This document shows, piece after piece, positions 1-13,509 of a stretch of DNA of 64,000 nt. A model generated the notes under the pieces. It had not been told where the DNA came from. It ran no database searches and saw only the letters and a list, made by a program, of their open reading frames with translations. The position numbers were made by a program, and so were the translations under genes. Source of the stretch: Balanoglossus misakiensis (Eukaryota; Hemichordata). The DNA lies in the NCBI GenBank assembly GCA_040954595.2, contig CM082579.2:3348001-3412000 (forward strand). The letters run 5' to 3'. Position 1 is the first letter of the stretch, and each line of letters opens with the position of its first letter.

Positions 1-3000
1 GGACAGACACTCGTCAATTTCACTCCCACAGTTGTCACCTGTGAAACCGTCAGGACATTGACACTCAAACGTTACCCGGCCACTCGTACACACGCCGCCG
101 TTGTAACACGGACTAGAAGCACAGTGATCGATTTCTGAAATAAGTAATCGCACTGATATTAGAATAATCATGATATGGAAGAATAATATGTGTTTAGTTT
201 TCAATATTGATTCAGATATGGATTTTAATATAAAAAGAGTCACTATATTTTACCTTTGCACTGATCTCCCGATGCTGTGCCAATGCCAAAAGTTGTCTTG
301 TGACCGTGGCATTCAATGCATTTTCTTCTGCCTCGTTCTGGTTGGTAGAATCCGACCGGACATGGAGAACATGGTTCTATTCCAGTGAGTGAAATCATCC
401 CTTCTGGGCATTGGGCTTTGTAGGAGAGAAAATAATCGACAGCTTAGCTTTACAAAAAATTATATAAAAACTTTGAATTATTGGGTATATTCCAAAATAT
501 GGACGCCAATACACAAACTTAACATTGTAAAATTAGTTGTCTAAAACTGAAATAAGATCTACCACTGCATTCTTCCAACGAAGCTGCGCCCTCTACGGAT
601 GTTGTAGTCCCCGGCGGACAGGAGACACATTCTGTCTGTCTCTCCGATGATTGATAGGATCCTTTCGGGCAAGACTTGCAAGTTGCGAGCCCCGTCGATG
701 AATACGTTCCCAGCTTGCAGACATCTGCAATCATGAGAGGGCGAAATCACATTTACAAATTATTTACTTGGTAAACATTTCGAAATCATTAATATGCAAA
801 GGTAAATTGATCGAAATTGTGAGTTTTCTCACCAATGCATTCTGTGAAATTCTTCGCCTGATTTCCTGTAGTCCACGTGCCGGGATCGCATTGAAGACAT
901 TCTAACTGAGCCTCTTCATCCTGATAGTAGCCAGGTGAACACAACTCGCAGGTGTTACTTGTGACGTCATAGTAGGTGCCTACCGGACAGTTTACTATGG
1001 CGTGAAATAATATGGTTGAATATTACCGTGTGTAACTGTTTTTCTGTATTTAATTTTTCTACCCTCTCTCTCACATACATAATCTACCAAGAGTAAAAAG
1101 TGTTGAACGGAAAATCTGAATTATTCCCTTACCACACTTTCTGTCCTTTTGGACAGTTCCATTTCCACACACTGGTATCGTGGCGGAAGCTTCATAGGAG
1201 TTCTCGTCAACCACCAGAATCTCGTTTTCCACCGTCAGAACGAGATTGCCCCCTCTGGTCAGTTGTTCAAACTGACCAGCCACTTCGTCCAAAGTGTTTA
1301 TAACGGCATTCAACTTCTCTTCTTCGGCAGCGTCATCGGCCTACAGAAACAATTCATTCAAAATAATATCCTATGGTCGATCGATCAATCAATCAATCAC
1401 CCACCCATCCAACCGACAAGCCAACCAGAAACAGCTAATACTCCACGAATTCGAAGGTTTAACAGTCTCACCTCTGGTGGCGCTTTTACTTCTCCCTCGA
1501 TAGTAAACGTGATGGTTACCAGATTATCATAAAGTGCACCATTGACGTCACGCTTTTGCCTCCCAATAGTTGTGTTGATGGCTCCGCAATACACAGTCAC
1601 TGCCTTTACTGTACATGCATTTTCATCTACCAGGCAAGCGCCGTGCTGAATGAATATAGAGTTGGTGAACTCCTCAATGAACGCTTTCTTTATCAATCGC
1701 TGTGTCTTGGGGTTGTTGCAGTTACCGGAGTAATATTGGCTTTTCAATCCTTTTTCGACTTTCTCTGGAATTTTCAGTTCTTGAATAAAACGGAGAAATT
1801 GAAATAAGTCACTTTCTTTACTTTTGTCTTAAAAAATAACTCATCGCCGACAACACAAAAGATTCCAACATATGGCATGATATGACAGATTTCATACATT
1901 TTTCAATTTTTTTGTAGCTGTACTACTCTCAGATTTAATTTGGGCTTCCTTTACCCCCACATCTGCTTCAAACGTAAATATTCAACTAGACAGAGACACT
2001 CAGTTACTATTGAGGAATATGGCTTTCTTCTCAAATGCATACTTTGTCTTTAAAAGAAGTACAGTTACATACAAAAACACGTGGGGAAAAATACTAACGT
2101 GAACAGTCTGGCCAGGGTATGTCCAACTCTGCCGGCATTGTCCTCCATTCCCCGGTCGCGTCACAGATGTACCACTCCGCGGGTACCCTCGCGAACTCGT
2201 ACTTTTTGTTGCAGCTGACGCGACAGAACATGCCGAAGAGCCAATCGTCGCAGGCCCTGGCTCCGTTGACGGGTTCCGGGTAAGGGGGACAGGACGTAGC
2301 TGGTAAGAGAACAAAACGTGAAGTTTAAAAGGGACCAGGAACACATCGACATTCATTCATTCATTCATTCATTCATTCATTCATTCATTCATTCATTCAT
2401 TCATTCATTCATTCATTCATTCATTCATTCATTCATTCATTCATTCATTCATTCATTCAATAAGACAATGAAGTCAAGCATACTTACGAAATAACTTGAT
2501 TTGAAATTGGCAAACGGCTTCATTACCGGCCGGGTCTCTGGTTGTATACCGCACTTGGTGCGTGCCCCAGATTAACTCCACACCGGGGGTGTGACTCTGA
2601 AACGTCCAAATAAAAAAAATTGTTAGACGCTTAAAATATTCACACACATAAAGAATGCTAGCAGGTATTGGCTAGTGAACTAAATCGGCCTTTATAGGTA
2701 AAAAATTCTCACCTGTGTTATGTCTAGTTGCCCGGAATTATCAGTGAATACGGGTTCCTGCCAGTTGACTACGGTACGCTTCTGTTTACTCTGCATGTCA
2801 ATATTCTCCGGGCACTCGACAACCTTTGGCGATTCGTCGTCTTTGAAGTGATGGGAACGAAGAGGAAGTTAATAAGACTAGATTAACAGAAGACTACACA
2901 ATACCAAATCTTCTTACAAATAAAGTGGTCACTTTTAACCTGCTAATAAATAGATGGGTGATAGAACCAGATGTCAGATAATTGGGATTGAGTTATGGAA

Positions 3001-6000
3001 AACGATGTTCTTTTGTTTTGATTTTCACATAGTGGATGCTCAGGCCCTGTGGGCGAATCTATCCAAAGTGGGGGCGGTATCTCGCAAGGTAAACGTATGT
3101 ATGAAAAACCGTCTGTATAAAATCTAAATACCTGTATGAGTGACTGGCCTAAACCAAGTTAGCAGACTTACTGCATACAACACGCGGACTTACCAATGAC
3201 ACGGATATAAAAAGTACAAGAACTGTTGAATCCACTTCCATCAGTTGCGGTGTACTGGATCTCATGGGCGCCTATGTTGAACTCGTGCGGTGATCCAATC
3301 CCCGCCGGCTGAACTGTGAGCGCCAGTTGCGCATGACTGTTGTCACGCACTTCAGGCTGCAACCACTCCACGAGGGCGCTGTCGAGGCCAGGGGTAGTGC
3401 CCTGTTTGATGCTGGCTGGACACGTAATATCGGGAGGGGAGTTGTCTGCAAAAAATTATCGTGTTTATTAAAGCAACCCATGTTTTGAGAAATTAAAATT
3501 TAGATGCATTGGCGAGCTTCTCCTATCACATATTGACCCCGAACTAGTTTTAGTTGTTGTAGGGTCTAATAAAATGTGTCGGGTTCTAACTAGACACGCA
3601 ATTCTGTTTATAGGGTGTTCTTACCGACACAGGAGACTTCTATATCAGCAAAGGTCCACAGCCCGGAAGCCTGGCACGTCTTGAAGGAAGGACCAACAAT
3701 CTTGTAGCCGCTTTCACACGTGAACACACAGATCTTCTTGAATCCTTGTTTCCGGTTGGTACACTTGGCGGGGTTAACGTTACCATTGACGGGCGATCGT
3801 AGAGCTGGGCATTTTTTACCTTCACAGGTGATGAAAAAAAATTATCGAAGAGGAATAAAAAATGAAACATGGAAACTTGCAAAACGTGTCATAAATTGCT
3901 GATGCAGTATAAGCATATTAAAATTCAAACAACAATAGACATCATTAAATCAAAGGATCATATGCAATTCGATAAAAGTCAAGTTATATCACAGAAAAAC
4001 GGTTGAGCATTCTTCCATTAGGCGAAGAAAACGCTTGAGTTTGTCATCTACTGAGGCCCTGAGCCAAATTCGATAACATGCATGTGGGCGATTGCATAGG
4101 CGACCCCGGGGGACGACAACCTTACCTGTACAGGACGTATCAATTCCTGACCATTGACCACTCTCGCTACACTTTCGATGCGTTGAGCCCCCGAGTACAA
4201 ACCCCCGGTCGCAGGAGAACTCGCACACGGTGCCAAACTCGTCTCCGTTGTTACACTGCTTAGCACCGTTGGCTGGAGCAGGGAGGTTGGGACACGTCAC
4301 CCCTGTGGAAAAGAGGGTTTGAAACAATGATTCAATTGCTGTAATATTGCGGATCTCAAGCAGAGATAAAGATGGAGAAAAGCAATCACAGAACAAACAG
4401 CAAGAAATCGTCCACTATTTAATCTACGCGCAACATCAAGTCTGCTAACTTATCACCATGCCAACCAATCAGTCCTGCACTCACTTTCACAAATGGCTTC
4501 GGTGGTAGACCAATGACCCGTCGCTAGGCAACGCCTCATTCGGGACCGCGCATCTACCAACTGGTAACCCGCATCACAGCTGAACTGGCACTGCGAGTTG
4601 AACGCGTCGTCGCAATGGTGCGGCGTCATCTTCCCGTTCAGTGGTGCCCTCAGCTTCGGACATGTCTTCACTGGCGAATTCAAATATTTGAAAGAAAAGA
4701 TTGTTGTGAATGGTTTGAAGTATCCCTTCTGGTGTTATGTTCAAAAATATCATTATGTTTAAGAATACACCCGTTATGGAACCGTGACGTTAAAAAAGGC
4801 AATTAAGAAACACCTACATGTACAAGGTATGTCATGGGCAGGATTTCCTTCGTAACCGGGGTTACAATGGCAGTCTGTGACGGAGGTACTCCTTGGGCCG
4901 TCGGTATTGGAGTTGTCTGGACAAGGCGTGCAAGACGGACTGGGCTCGAATGTACTCTTGTATGTACCTCTGGGACACTCTGTTGGAAAATTAGATCGTT
5001 TGGAGGATCACAGATTAGAGGTGGACGCGGGATGTAAAGAGAGAAGAGGGAGACAGGAGGGAGAGAAAAGAAGAGGAGGGGAAGGGAGATGGGAAGAGGA
5101 AGAGAAAGAAGTAGAAAGTACACGTGAATAACGGTGGCGAGAAATTGGCCATTCCATTTGCAATGAACAGAATCGACATCTTTTTTTTAACGATTAATTA
5201 ATCGAGATAAAAGAACTCTACCAAATACGAGTTTCTGCACACTTACCAGTGCACTGGCCCAACAGCCCATTATTTCCATAGTAACCAGGACCGCAAACGC
5301 AGTCGTACATTCCTCCAACCAGGGCACACGTGCATTTGGCATCGATATCGCAACAGCCGAAACTCTGAGTCGGATTGGTGCAGAGGTTGTTACACGTGTC
5401 ACGTGATATACTGGTGTCCCATCGGACCTCGTGGGGGTCTGTTGGTGAAATAAGAGCAAAGTCATATGAGCTGCAAATTCGTATACTATTAGTTTTTTAC
5501 TTGTATTATGAGTGTAATCGCATTAATATGGAACCAATATCAAAATGGTAAGCTTACAAAGTCACTTCCTTATTGGAGTTTCGGGACTTCATTTGTCAAA
5601 TTCAGTCAATGAGATGTTTAACTTCGGGGCACCAAATCACCACTTGTTTATGAACTTTTGAAATCATTATATTTTTCTCACCTCCCCTGATCCTCGATGC
5701 CAATTTCCTGAATTCTGCAAAACCCGAATACTCGAACGTGTGGAGATCTGAAGAGGCAATACTATTCAGTTCTTGCCTGTCGAATAGTCCCACGCCTATA
5801 GTGAAGATCTCAACGCCCGCGTCTTTCATTAAAGTGGCCGTCGGTACAGGGTCGCCTCCAATGTTCGATTGTCCGTCACTCATGAGAATGACCACCTATT
5901 TATCGTGGATGAAATTTCCATCGTTAGTTTTAATTGCTCTCCGTTGAAAATCCTCGATAACTGTTTGTTTCTTGCTAAATTGTACAGTTTAATACTAAAC

Positions 6001-6914
6001 GACCGACTCAATTTTGAAAAGAAGATCCTATGATATAGTTTTAGACATAGATATGCGTAAATGCACGTCTGCATCAACCCCAGTTTGAGTGATTCCGTCC
6101 CCTGTAATCTGAGTGTCCGCATCTCCATGGCAACAACACGTCTGAGATATCGGTCATCGGTCGCATTGGAATCTCGTGACGGCATCGGCTGAACCGAATC
6201 ACACAGGATAGACCTCAATGTATGGTTTTACAAAATAAGATATACATGTAATAGTTTGGTACACCATGACTACTTTCATCCACAGTGCTGCCCGTTGTAC
6301 ATCAATTCTATGTTCTTCACCATACGTAAAAATTTAATAGAGGAAAGTTCTTCTCAAAAATATTACGATATTCTTAGCTGGACAGAAACCTTAGGGAACA
6401 TCGACCACAAACGGGCGCTTCTGTTCAATGAAGTGATTTCACAATGATGTCCCTGACAAGAATTATTCCGGCAATAAGGACTGTCAATAAATACCTTGTT
6501 TACGGTGGGACGAGCGTTAGCCAGCGTGTTCCTGGCTTCCTCCAGGGCTGCCTTGGTGTTCGTTTTCCCGGCGTTCTCATAGCGGACTTGCTGAATCTCC
6601 GAGCTGAAGAAGCACTTGTTCTTCGGGTTGCGCAGATAGTCGATGTGGCGCACCACGTCCTCGCTGTAGCTGACGACGGCGACCCGCGTGGCGTCCGGTG
6701 CCACGGTGAAGTGGGCCAGCAGGTTCTCCACGAAGACCTTCTCCGTCTCGAAGGACGCCGCGCCGACGCTGCCGGAGCGGTCGAGCAGGAACACCAGCTC
6801 GGATTTGCCTTGCGGGTAATCCCGACTGAGCGGGGACGTCAGGATGTCGTTGCAGGAAACCTGGCCGCAGAGTACGCAGATACTCCACAAAAAGAGAGCT
6901 CTGATGAATTCCAT
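1..6914 (-). CDS. SVEP1: SVEP1/polydom-like secreted multidomain adhesion protein (3' part beyond window)
   Basis: Spliced gene. Exons read as 6495-6914, 5682-5895, 5247-5438, 4818-4979, 4485-4670, 4126-4302, 3625-3819, 3194-3445, 2713-2840, 2488-2596, 2099-2299, 1472-1779, 1133-1340, 833-994, 563-724, 254-415 and 1-134, about 1124 codons without a stop. Residues 1-21 are a signal peptide. A von Willebrand A domain follows, with the metal site DRSGS at residues 45-49. Then come an EGF-like exon, an ephrin-receptor/GCC2-type Cys module, three sushi (CCP) domains, two HYR domains, a fourth sushi, a linker, three more GCC2-type modules and the first EGF repeat. This order is that of vertebrate SVEP1, an extracellular ligand for integrin alpha9beta1 and Tie receptors. 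Most module exons are phase 1-1. The start is the only ATG giving a signal peptide ahead of the VWA domain. Splice sites are my reading. Confidence 0.9.
2351..2459. repeat. (ATTC)n microsatellite
   Basis: About 27 nearly perfect ATTC units in tandem. The tract lies in the SVEP1 intron between the fourth sushi exon (2099-2299) and the second HYR exon (2488-2596), starting about 50 bases upstream of the sushi exon on the minus strand. It is non-coding; frames through it only repeat short peptides. Confidence 0.97.
5030..5122. repeat. Polypurine GA-rich tract
   Basis: About 90 bases that are almost purely A and G on the plus strand, so almost purely C and T on the SVEP1 sense strand. The tract lies about 50 bases upstream of the GCC2 exon 4818-4979 and may act as an extended polypyrimidine tract for its acceptor. 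It could also form triplex DNA. Confidence 0.85.
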
Positions 6915-8947
6915 TGTAGCTGAGAACAGCGTCTAAGCTGGAGTGGACAATTACGGAATACTCACCAAACTTGTCAACAAGTAGAAATCCACTGTAAGGA
7001 GATATACAGTTCCTACGAAAGACGAACCCGGAACACTATTTCCGCATCTCACAACTGAGGTGGTATATTGTTACACCACTGGACTGGTCATCACCACCAG
7101 GCAAATAAAATTCTGTAAAAAATATCTTCTGTGCAAAATCTCCGTTGTATTTCCCAGCTTTAGTTCCCAAGAGGAAATTTCCCAATCTTTGGCATACCCC
7201 AAACTAGAAATCAGACTCAAACGCTTCTCTGTTTATCGCAGCGCTTCCAGGGTTGAAACTTCCTTGTTTTCTGCAAACGCGTCTTCCTGTTGTCTTCAAC
7301 TTTCGCGGAAACAGATCGTTGACTGTCGGCTCTGGTTTCTCTCAGCAAATTCTACAGGTCGGGTCATGATACACATGTGGCATCGACTTTTATATACGTC
7401 ACTCTTCTATTCAAGTGTGAAGCATAAACTAATATACTATGTATATATACGTGAGACGATTTGTGCGTTGCCTAGCAAATAGCCATATCCAGCGATTGGG
7501 CTTGACAATACTTGCTTGTTTTGTCGTAATCTGAAATGAAATCATTAAAACCAACATCTCGCAACTTACTGAATGTAGACGGATTTTTTCCAGGGATAGT
7601 TTGCAACGACCTCGATTATTAAAGGGCTTGATCACCATTCCATGATTGCCACCACAACCGTCTCCTCAAAGGATACAAATATAAAATCTCTGTTTCATTG
7701 GGTAAATGGGAAAATTGACGACGGACATAGGCTTGGACTTGTCAACATATGTGTCCATGTTCTACTATTGGCTGTAATCCTGTAATATCAATGCTTCTTC
7801 AGCAAATACGACCATCCCACGAACATTGAATCATGTTACTGGTAATAGGTTGCAGGGCCAGTGGTGTCATTTCACGCAGGCGCACTGATGTATGAAACCC
7901 TAGACTTATGACGTAGATTTAATGGCGTTTTCTCAAAGATGTTTTCAGAGTACATGTATGAGGAAGAGAAGCGACTTCAAAATGAGCTCTCTCTTTTTTG
8001 TAAGCTTTATCATTGTACAGGCTTCTATGTGTACGTATTATTCTCAAATCATATGAATCTTTCATCTGACTGCCATGATTTTATCATGTGAACAAAATCA
8101 TTTACAAGAAAATTATTCCATCATCTGGCTGGAAAAAACACACACGCAAATACCATTTATTTGAAGTTTTGCTTTTTATTTGCAATCTTTTGACAGGTAC
8201 TATTAACAGCATCAAGAAAGCAAAACTGTACAAATACAGAACTCTTGTATTTTTTTGCATTTGGTTTCAAAATAATCCAGGAAAATACAACAAATACATT
8301 GCCGTATAACATAGCAATACTTTGCAAAGCTATGGAAAATAATGTATAGAGCCCAATATAAATAAAAAAGACTCGAATTTGAAAGACATGATCTACAGGC
8401 ATTCATTACATGTATACATCTTTCTCTATACAGAACAAAAAATAACTTTGAATTTAAAGCAAATGATAGTAAAGCAAAGCTGGGAAAATTGAGAAAACAA
8501 AACACATAGAAAGCAAGAAATGGGCATTTTTGGAAGATTGTTTTCAATTTTTTTTCAGGATGCAACAGAAGTCCAGTTTTTTAAATACGAATTTCGGGAT
8601 AAGTTTGCCTTGTTTCAGTTTATCTTTGAGGTCACAGAATTCTTTGTTAAACCACAGACCTCTATAGTTTTTCTCACGGGTCTGTTGAAACTGATTGTCA
8701 CAGAGAGCTAGTTTCCCCTATAACAGTACAGCGTTAAACCAAGAGTAAATAACAGCAACATAAACATGGATGAGTTCATGAGTACACAAAAGAAAATCCC
8801 AGAGACTGCAACAGGGATACACCTGGGCTCTGTAACACAGACAGCAATTCTATACATTTACAAGAAAGTTGCCACAAAAGTAGAGACTAAGAGAGGGGGG
8901 GGGGGGACAAAAGTTTTGGTCAGTGACATGTAAATGGGGTCTGCGAT

Positions 8948-9042
8948 TTAACCCTTTCACCACTATGGTTCAAATCCAAACCTATTGTTTTCTGTGGTAA
9001 GGATGGACATCTAAAGAGGTAACTGGGGGTGAAAAGGTGAAA
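8948..9042. mobile_element. MITE-like element, copy 1 of a four-copy family
   Basis: It begins with TTAACCCTTTCACC and ends with a diverged complement near GGTGAAAAGGTGAA. The interior matches copy 2 at 9526-9607, including a 'CCATTGTTTTCT(A/G)TGG'-like core. It is a short non-coding inverted-end repeat in the JADE 3' flank. Confidence 0.65.
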
Positions 9043-9525
9043 TAACTGGCAGTTGCACCTCTCTGGAATAATCGGCAAAGGTCAATCTTATAGGATTCTT
9101 TGTTTTGTGTCACTCCTACAGAGCAGAAACATAATGCAATTGTTTCTTCTGTAGTACAACGAAACTGGGCTGTATACAAACGTGATTCAGGATTTTCTGA
9201 ACCACACAAACATTTAAAGCTAACCAAACAAGTACCAACAGATAAAGCCAGCAGGGCAATGAATACTTAGTACATGCAGAGACTTTTAACACCGACATTT
9301 ACAGTACTTTGATGACTTCATTTCCGAAAATGGATCATGTTCCAAAATTACAAGCCGTCTCGTTTCAATCGATTTCAAGCAGATATACTCTCCCTTTCCT
9401 TGTCAGGTAAAAACCTTAGACACAAACCAAAGAATTCAATTGTAGGTGCCTGACAATGAACATTTTGAAATAAACTGGAACTTCAGGAAATTTAGGTTCA
9501 AGATTAGCTGCTGCTTTAACCCTTT

Positions 9526-9607
9526 CACCACCATGGTTTGGTCCGAATCCATTGTTTTCTATGGTAAAGTTGGACCTCTATATTTTGAATGGAGGTGAAA
9601 GGGTTAA
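9526..9607. mobile_element. MITE-like element, copy 2 (best preserved ends)
   Basis: The 82-bp element starts TTAACCCTTTCACC and ends GGTGAAAGGGTTAA, which are exact complements, so it has 14-bp terminal inverted repeats. It has no coding capacity. It lies about 80 bases beyond the JADE stop codon side, probably inside the JADE 3' UTR region. Confidence 0.8.
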
Positions 9608-9704
9608 TCTCATGAGAATGAAGAGCACACAGCACTTACTCTATGAAGTAATAAAATAATTACATAAAAATATTACAGATGTTTGATATAATTTTTTGGA
9701 CCGC

Positions 9705-12700
9705 TCAAAATCCAGTGGCAGTGCTCCATAGTCTGCTCACTGCATCATTAATCCTGGCTCTGAAAGGGTACTTTGACGTCACTGATCCATCTGAGCGTGC
9801 TCTCTTCCGCCTTGTCACTGGCCCTGAATGCGCACTGCTACTGCTGCCTTCAGAATCAGAGTCGTAGTCATTGCTGCTGGCGTTTCCCGCCTCCACACTG
9901 TTGCTGTCAATGTCACTCTGGCTGTTGCGGTCGTCGTCGTCGCTGCTCTCGATTCTCTTTATCCTCGCGCTGCGCCGCGTCGGTCCCGACTTGGAGCTGG
10001 ACGCAGGGCTCCCTACATCGTCCACGGGGCTGGTGTCGCGACTCGACCGGCAGATGCTCACCTCGTCGTCCACGTACTCGTACTGCTTGTCCGCAGAGTT
10101 GCTTTCGGCGTCCAGTTCGCCGTCGAGTTTCCTCCGAGCGCTACGCGTCTTGAAAGGGTACGCGTCGCTCTCCTGTTCCTTGGCATCTAGGCCATCTCTG
10201 GCACTGCCTAGAAGTCTACCTTTGCCTGTACACGACGAACTCTGAGCGTTTTTCTTAGGTATTCGATACCCGCTCAGGCTTCCCCTTGGGTTCGTCTGCG
10301 ACGCAAACAGGGACTCGCGGACTTTGGCAGCCTCATCCCTCATACTCTCCTGCCGAGGAGAAATTTCAGTTCTTCGAATCATTTTGAATTTCTCCTGAGA
10401 AGAGGCATTGCTAGAAGTCCTGGACTTGGTTCTGCTTGAGTACACCTTGCTTCTGTTGGCCCTGTCCACATCGTTCACTACTCTGCCTTTGTCTGCCTTC
10501 AAAACAACCATCGGATTCCCGAGGTTAAAATACGTATCAATCCTCCTCTGTGCCAGCCTATCAAAGCTCCCATTCATCCTCAGTTTTTTAGATCTGGAGC
10601 CGGCATTTTCTGGTTCATGCACTCTTTTAAGGGTAATAGTGGGAACGATTTCGTCTTTGTTTTCTTTCTGGCTTTTCTCACACTTGGAATTCACTGGGAG
10701 CTTCTCTTCCTTCCCTGACCGGTGTTCCCTCTCATCGCCGGTTACGTCCTCTCTTTTTATCGACAATAAATTATTGTTAATGAGTTTACTTTCCGTCCTT
10801 TCGGAACCGGACACACTGTCCACACTCATGTCAACGCGGCATTTGTCATTGCTGCCTGGCCTGGATACAAAAGAGCTCGCTTGACTGTCATCCTTGGACA
10901 ATACGACTCGGGAAGTCAGAGCGGGACTGGAGTGACGCCAACGCCGACGTCTGGATTGTCGGCTTGACCGGCTGGAGCGACTTCCGGCAGTGGACAGGCT
11001 GTCGCTACCTTCTTCCGGACCCGTGCTCTCCGACGCACTGCTCTCTCCCAGAGCTTCACTGTCCGTCCGCACTATTGTCATGATTTCTTTCTCGCTGCAC
11101 TGCAGGGCCGTTCTGATCCACTCCATTTCGTTGTTCTCGTAAACGGCGCTGTCGTCGTCCAGCAGCTCTGCTTGCCGGTGAAAGATCTGTTCGCGTAGTT
11201 TGTTTGACTGCCGACTGAGCTTCTCCCTCTTCTGCACCATATAGCAGAGGTTGCGTACCTACGAAACGGAGACAAAGGAAAAGGCTTTAACTGATATGCA
11301 CAATATTTTGTTAAATATGAAACCCATAAATTGCAGGATACATTTCATACGGCCAAAGTTACTCAAAAATTCCACAAAATTTACAGAAGGCTGACTCACT
11401 CTCTCATCATGCCCACATGCAGACTCTACTTTATATTTGAGATGGTGAAATATTATCTCAACTTAAAAGTGACAGCTACACTTACCCTTTCAAGATCCTG
11501 TCGTAAGTGCACAAACATTCTCATCCGAGCAATCAAGCTATCCTCCTCGGCCTGTGACATGGCGCCACTTTCTTCTTTCTTTGGCGTCACCAACGGTCGG
11601 TTGAAATTGGACTGCAAAAATAATCATACAAGATATAGTGTTATGTCAAGTCGCACCTACATGGTAAAGCTGCAAACCCTGTTTGAAGTTACACATAGGT
11701 GACAATAGAACCCTACCTTTCTCTTCAGTTTCCAATATTCACAGACCATATCAACAGCTTCCAGATTGTCTTTCATGTCCAAGGCAGATGCAACATCTTT
11801 GGCTCTGATTTGCTTGAAAAACTCGTCTTCAAGTTGTTGAATTCTTTTTATAAAAAGAAAGTAAATGTCACCATAGTCACAGAAAGTATTTAGCATGTAT
11901 GGACAAGAGGGCTTCACTTGGATGAGTCACCCCCCCCCCCCCCCCAGTGTCTATATTTAAGCTGATACTTACCCCAATGCTCGCTCATTGGCCTTCTCCT
12001 CCTGAGTTTTTTCCTTCTTGGGCGTCGACTTCATGGGTGAATCTGTGGTGTCAATGTCACCTTGTAGTCTTCTCTTGGTGTGCCTCATGCAGTATGACTG
12101 GATGTGTAAAATTAAACAAGAAATTATTTATAAGCTGGAAATTATTTGCTTCTAGCGATCGTGCTGTTCTCCACACCCATGAAAACTAACACAAATATTT
12201 TTACACCATGGAAGGTTCTCAACAAACCCCACTCACCTTAAATTTAACATCGGAATTCTCATCCAAGTAAGTTTTCATTTCCAGGCTATTTTGAAAACCG
12301 CAGGTCACATGATACGCTGTCTTGCAGGTTTTCACCTGAATGGGGAAAAAAGCTTTTGGTTATCATATATCTATCGTACAGTATAGTATCAATTCACACC
12401 CATCCTTCTTGTACACATCCTCAGCAAAAGTTGTGTTAAACTGGTTCAAATAATTGTGATGTAAAATGCATCGATGAAAGCAAATCTGTTTTAAAATTGC
12501 TTACAAAGAATGTGGCAGTCCTTAAAACTCACGAGAAACACAAATTTTTCTTCTCGTCTTCAACAGCACTGACAATACTAAACCACTTACCGAACACTGA
12601 ATACATGCACCCGTTCTCTCCCGGCAAAGACTACAGATCAACGTCCAACGGCTCCCCTGTCAAAAAAAAAAAAATTACCACTCAGAAAACAAAGCATCGA

Positions 12701-13478
12701 AGAAGGGGGAGGCCACTTTCATGACCCCAGTGACCTCACAACAAAATACCAGGATGTAAAGGTCACACAGGGGTCATTAAAATAGCCTATTATAGTACAG
12801 TTATGGCTCAGGTCATTCAGACAGACATCTGATACTTACAGGTATTTGTGATATCTTAGTGATGGGTTCCATCTTCTCCACGCACCCAATGCTGACTTCT
12901 GGGATCCACAGTGCACAGCTTACGTGAGCCCACTTGGCACCGCTCCTGAAAACCACAGAACAACTTCATGATCAACACTCCCATGACAATGTCTTGTTTT
13001 GTCAACTTGGACGAAATGTACACAACTCAACATTTGAAGCGTACATGCTCACGAGAACATATCCACAACCATCCCTATATATAGAGGAAATTATGGAAAC
13101 ACACTCAGTCACCTATTGAAAATTATGCATTGTACACACCTTGTACTTTTCATCGCACCCCCTTTCTTTGGACAGAGTAAACACACAGGCTGCATTCCCA
13201 GAGCACAAGTCCGGCACATCCAGCTGCCTTCCGGAATCTTGACTATTCCATAGCAGGCCTGGTGCACACAGATGTCGCAGGAGTCACAGAACACCATTTC
13301 ATTGCCCTCTTCACAGTCAGGCTGAAATGGAATACAAATAGTGCACATCATCATCACCATCTTCGTTGTCATCATCATCATCACCTCCACTATCATCATC
13401 ATCATCATCACCACTATCATCATCATCATCATCACCACCACTATCATCATCATCATCATCATCATCATCACCACCACT

Positions 13479-13509
<31 letters not shown>

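Larger units (their letters stand above)
6915..9704. other. Gene-free interval: SVEP1 5' flank and JADE 3' UTR/flank
   Basis: I see no coding exon here. The right part, from about 8150, probably holds the JADE 3' UTR: it has several TTTATT words, the minus-strand form of AATAAA, for example at 8156-8161. It also holds two copies of a small inverted-end repeat (8948-9042 and 9526-9607) and a G run near 8895. The left part would contain the SVEP1 promoter and 5' UTR, but no clear core element was recognised. Confidence 0.6.

Noticed and set aside
2000-2356. 118-codon minus frame over the fourth sushi exon
   Set aside because: Wrong frame; the correct frame of exon 2099-2299 gives a full sushi domain.
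5187-5465. 92-codon minus frame at the SVEP1 EGF-like exon
   Set aside because: Wrong frame; the in-phase reading of 5247-5438 gives the Cys-rich SVEP1 module.
6444-6923. 159-codon plus-strand frame opposite SVEP1 exon 1
   Set aside because: It is the shadow of the VWA exon, whose minus-strand translation has a signal peptide and metal site; the plus frame has no homology.
9773-10884. Several plus-strand frames of 120-158 codons opposite the last JADE exon
   Set aside because: Composition is the complement of the Ser/Arg/Asp-rich JADE tail; no domain and no splice sites.
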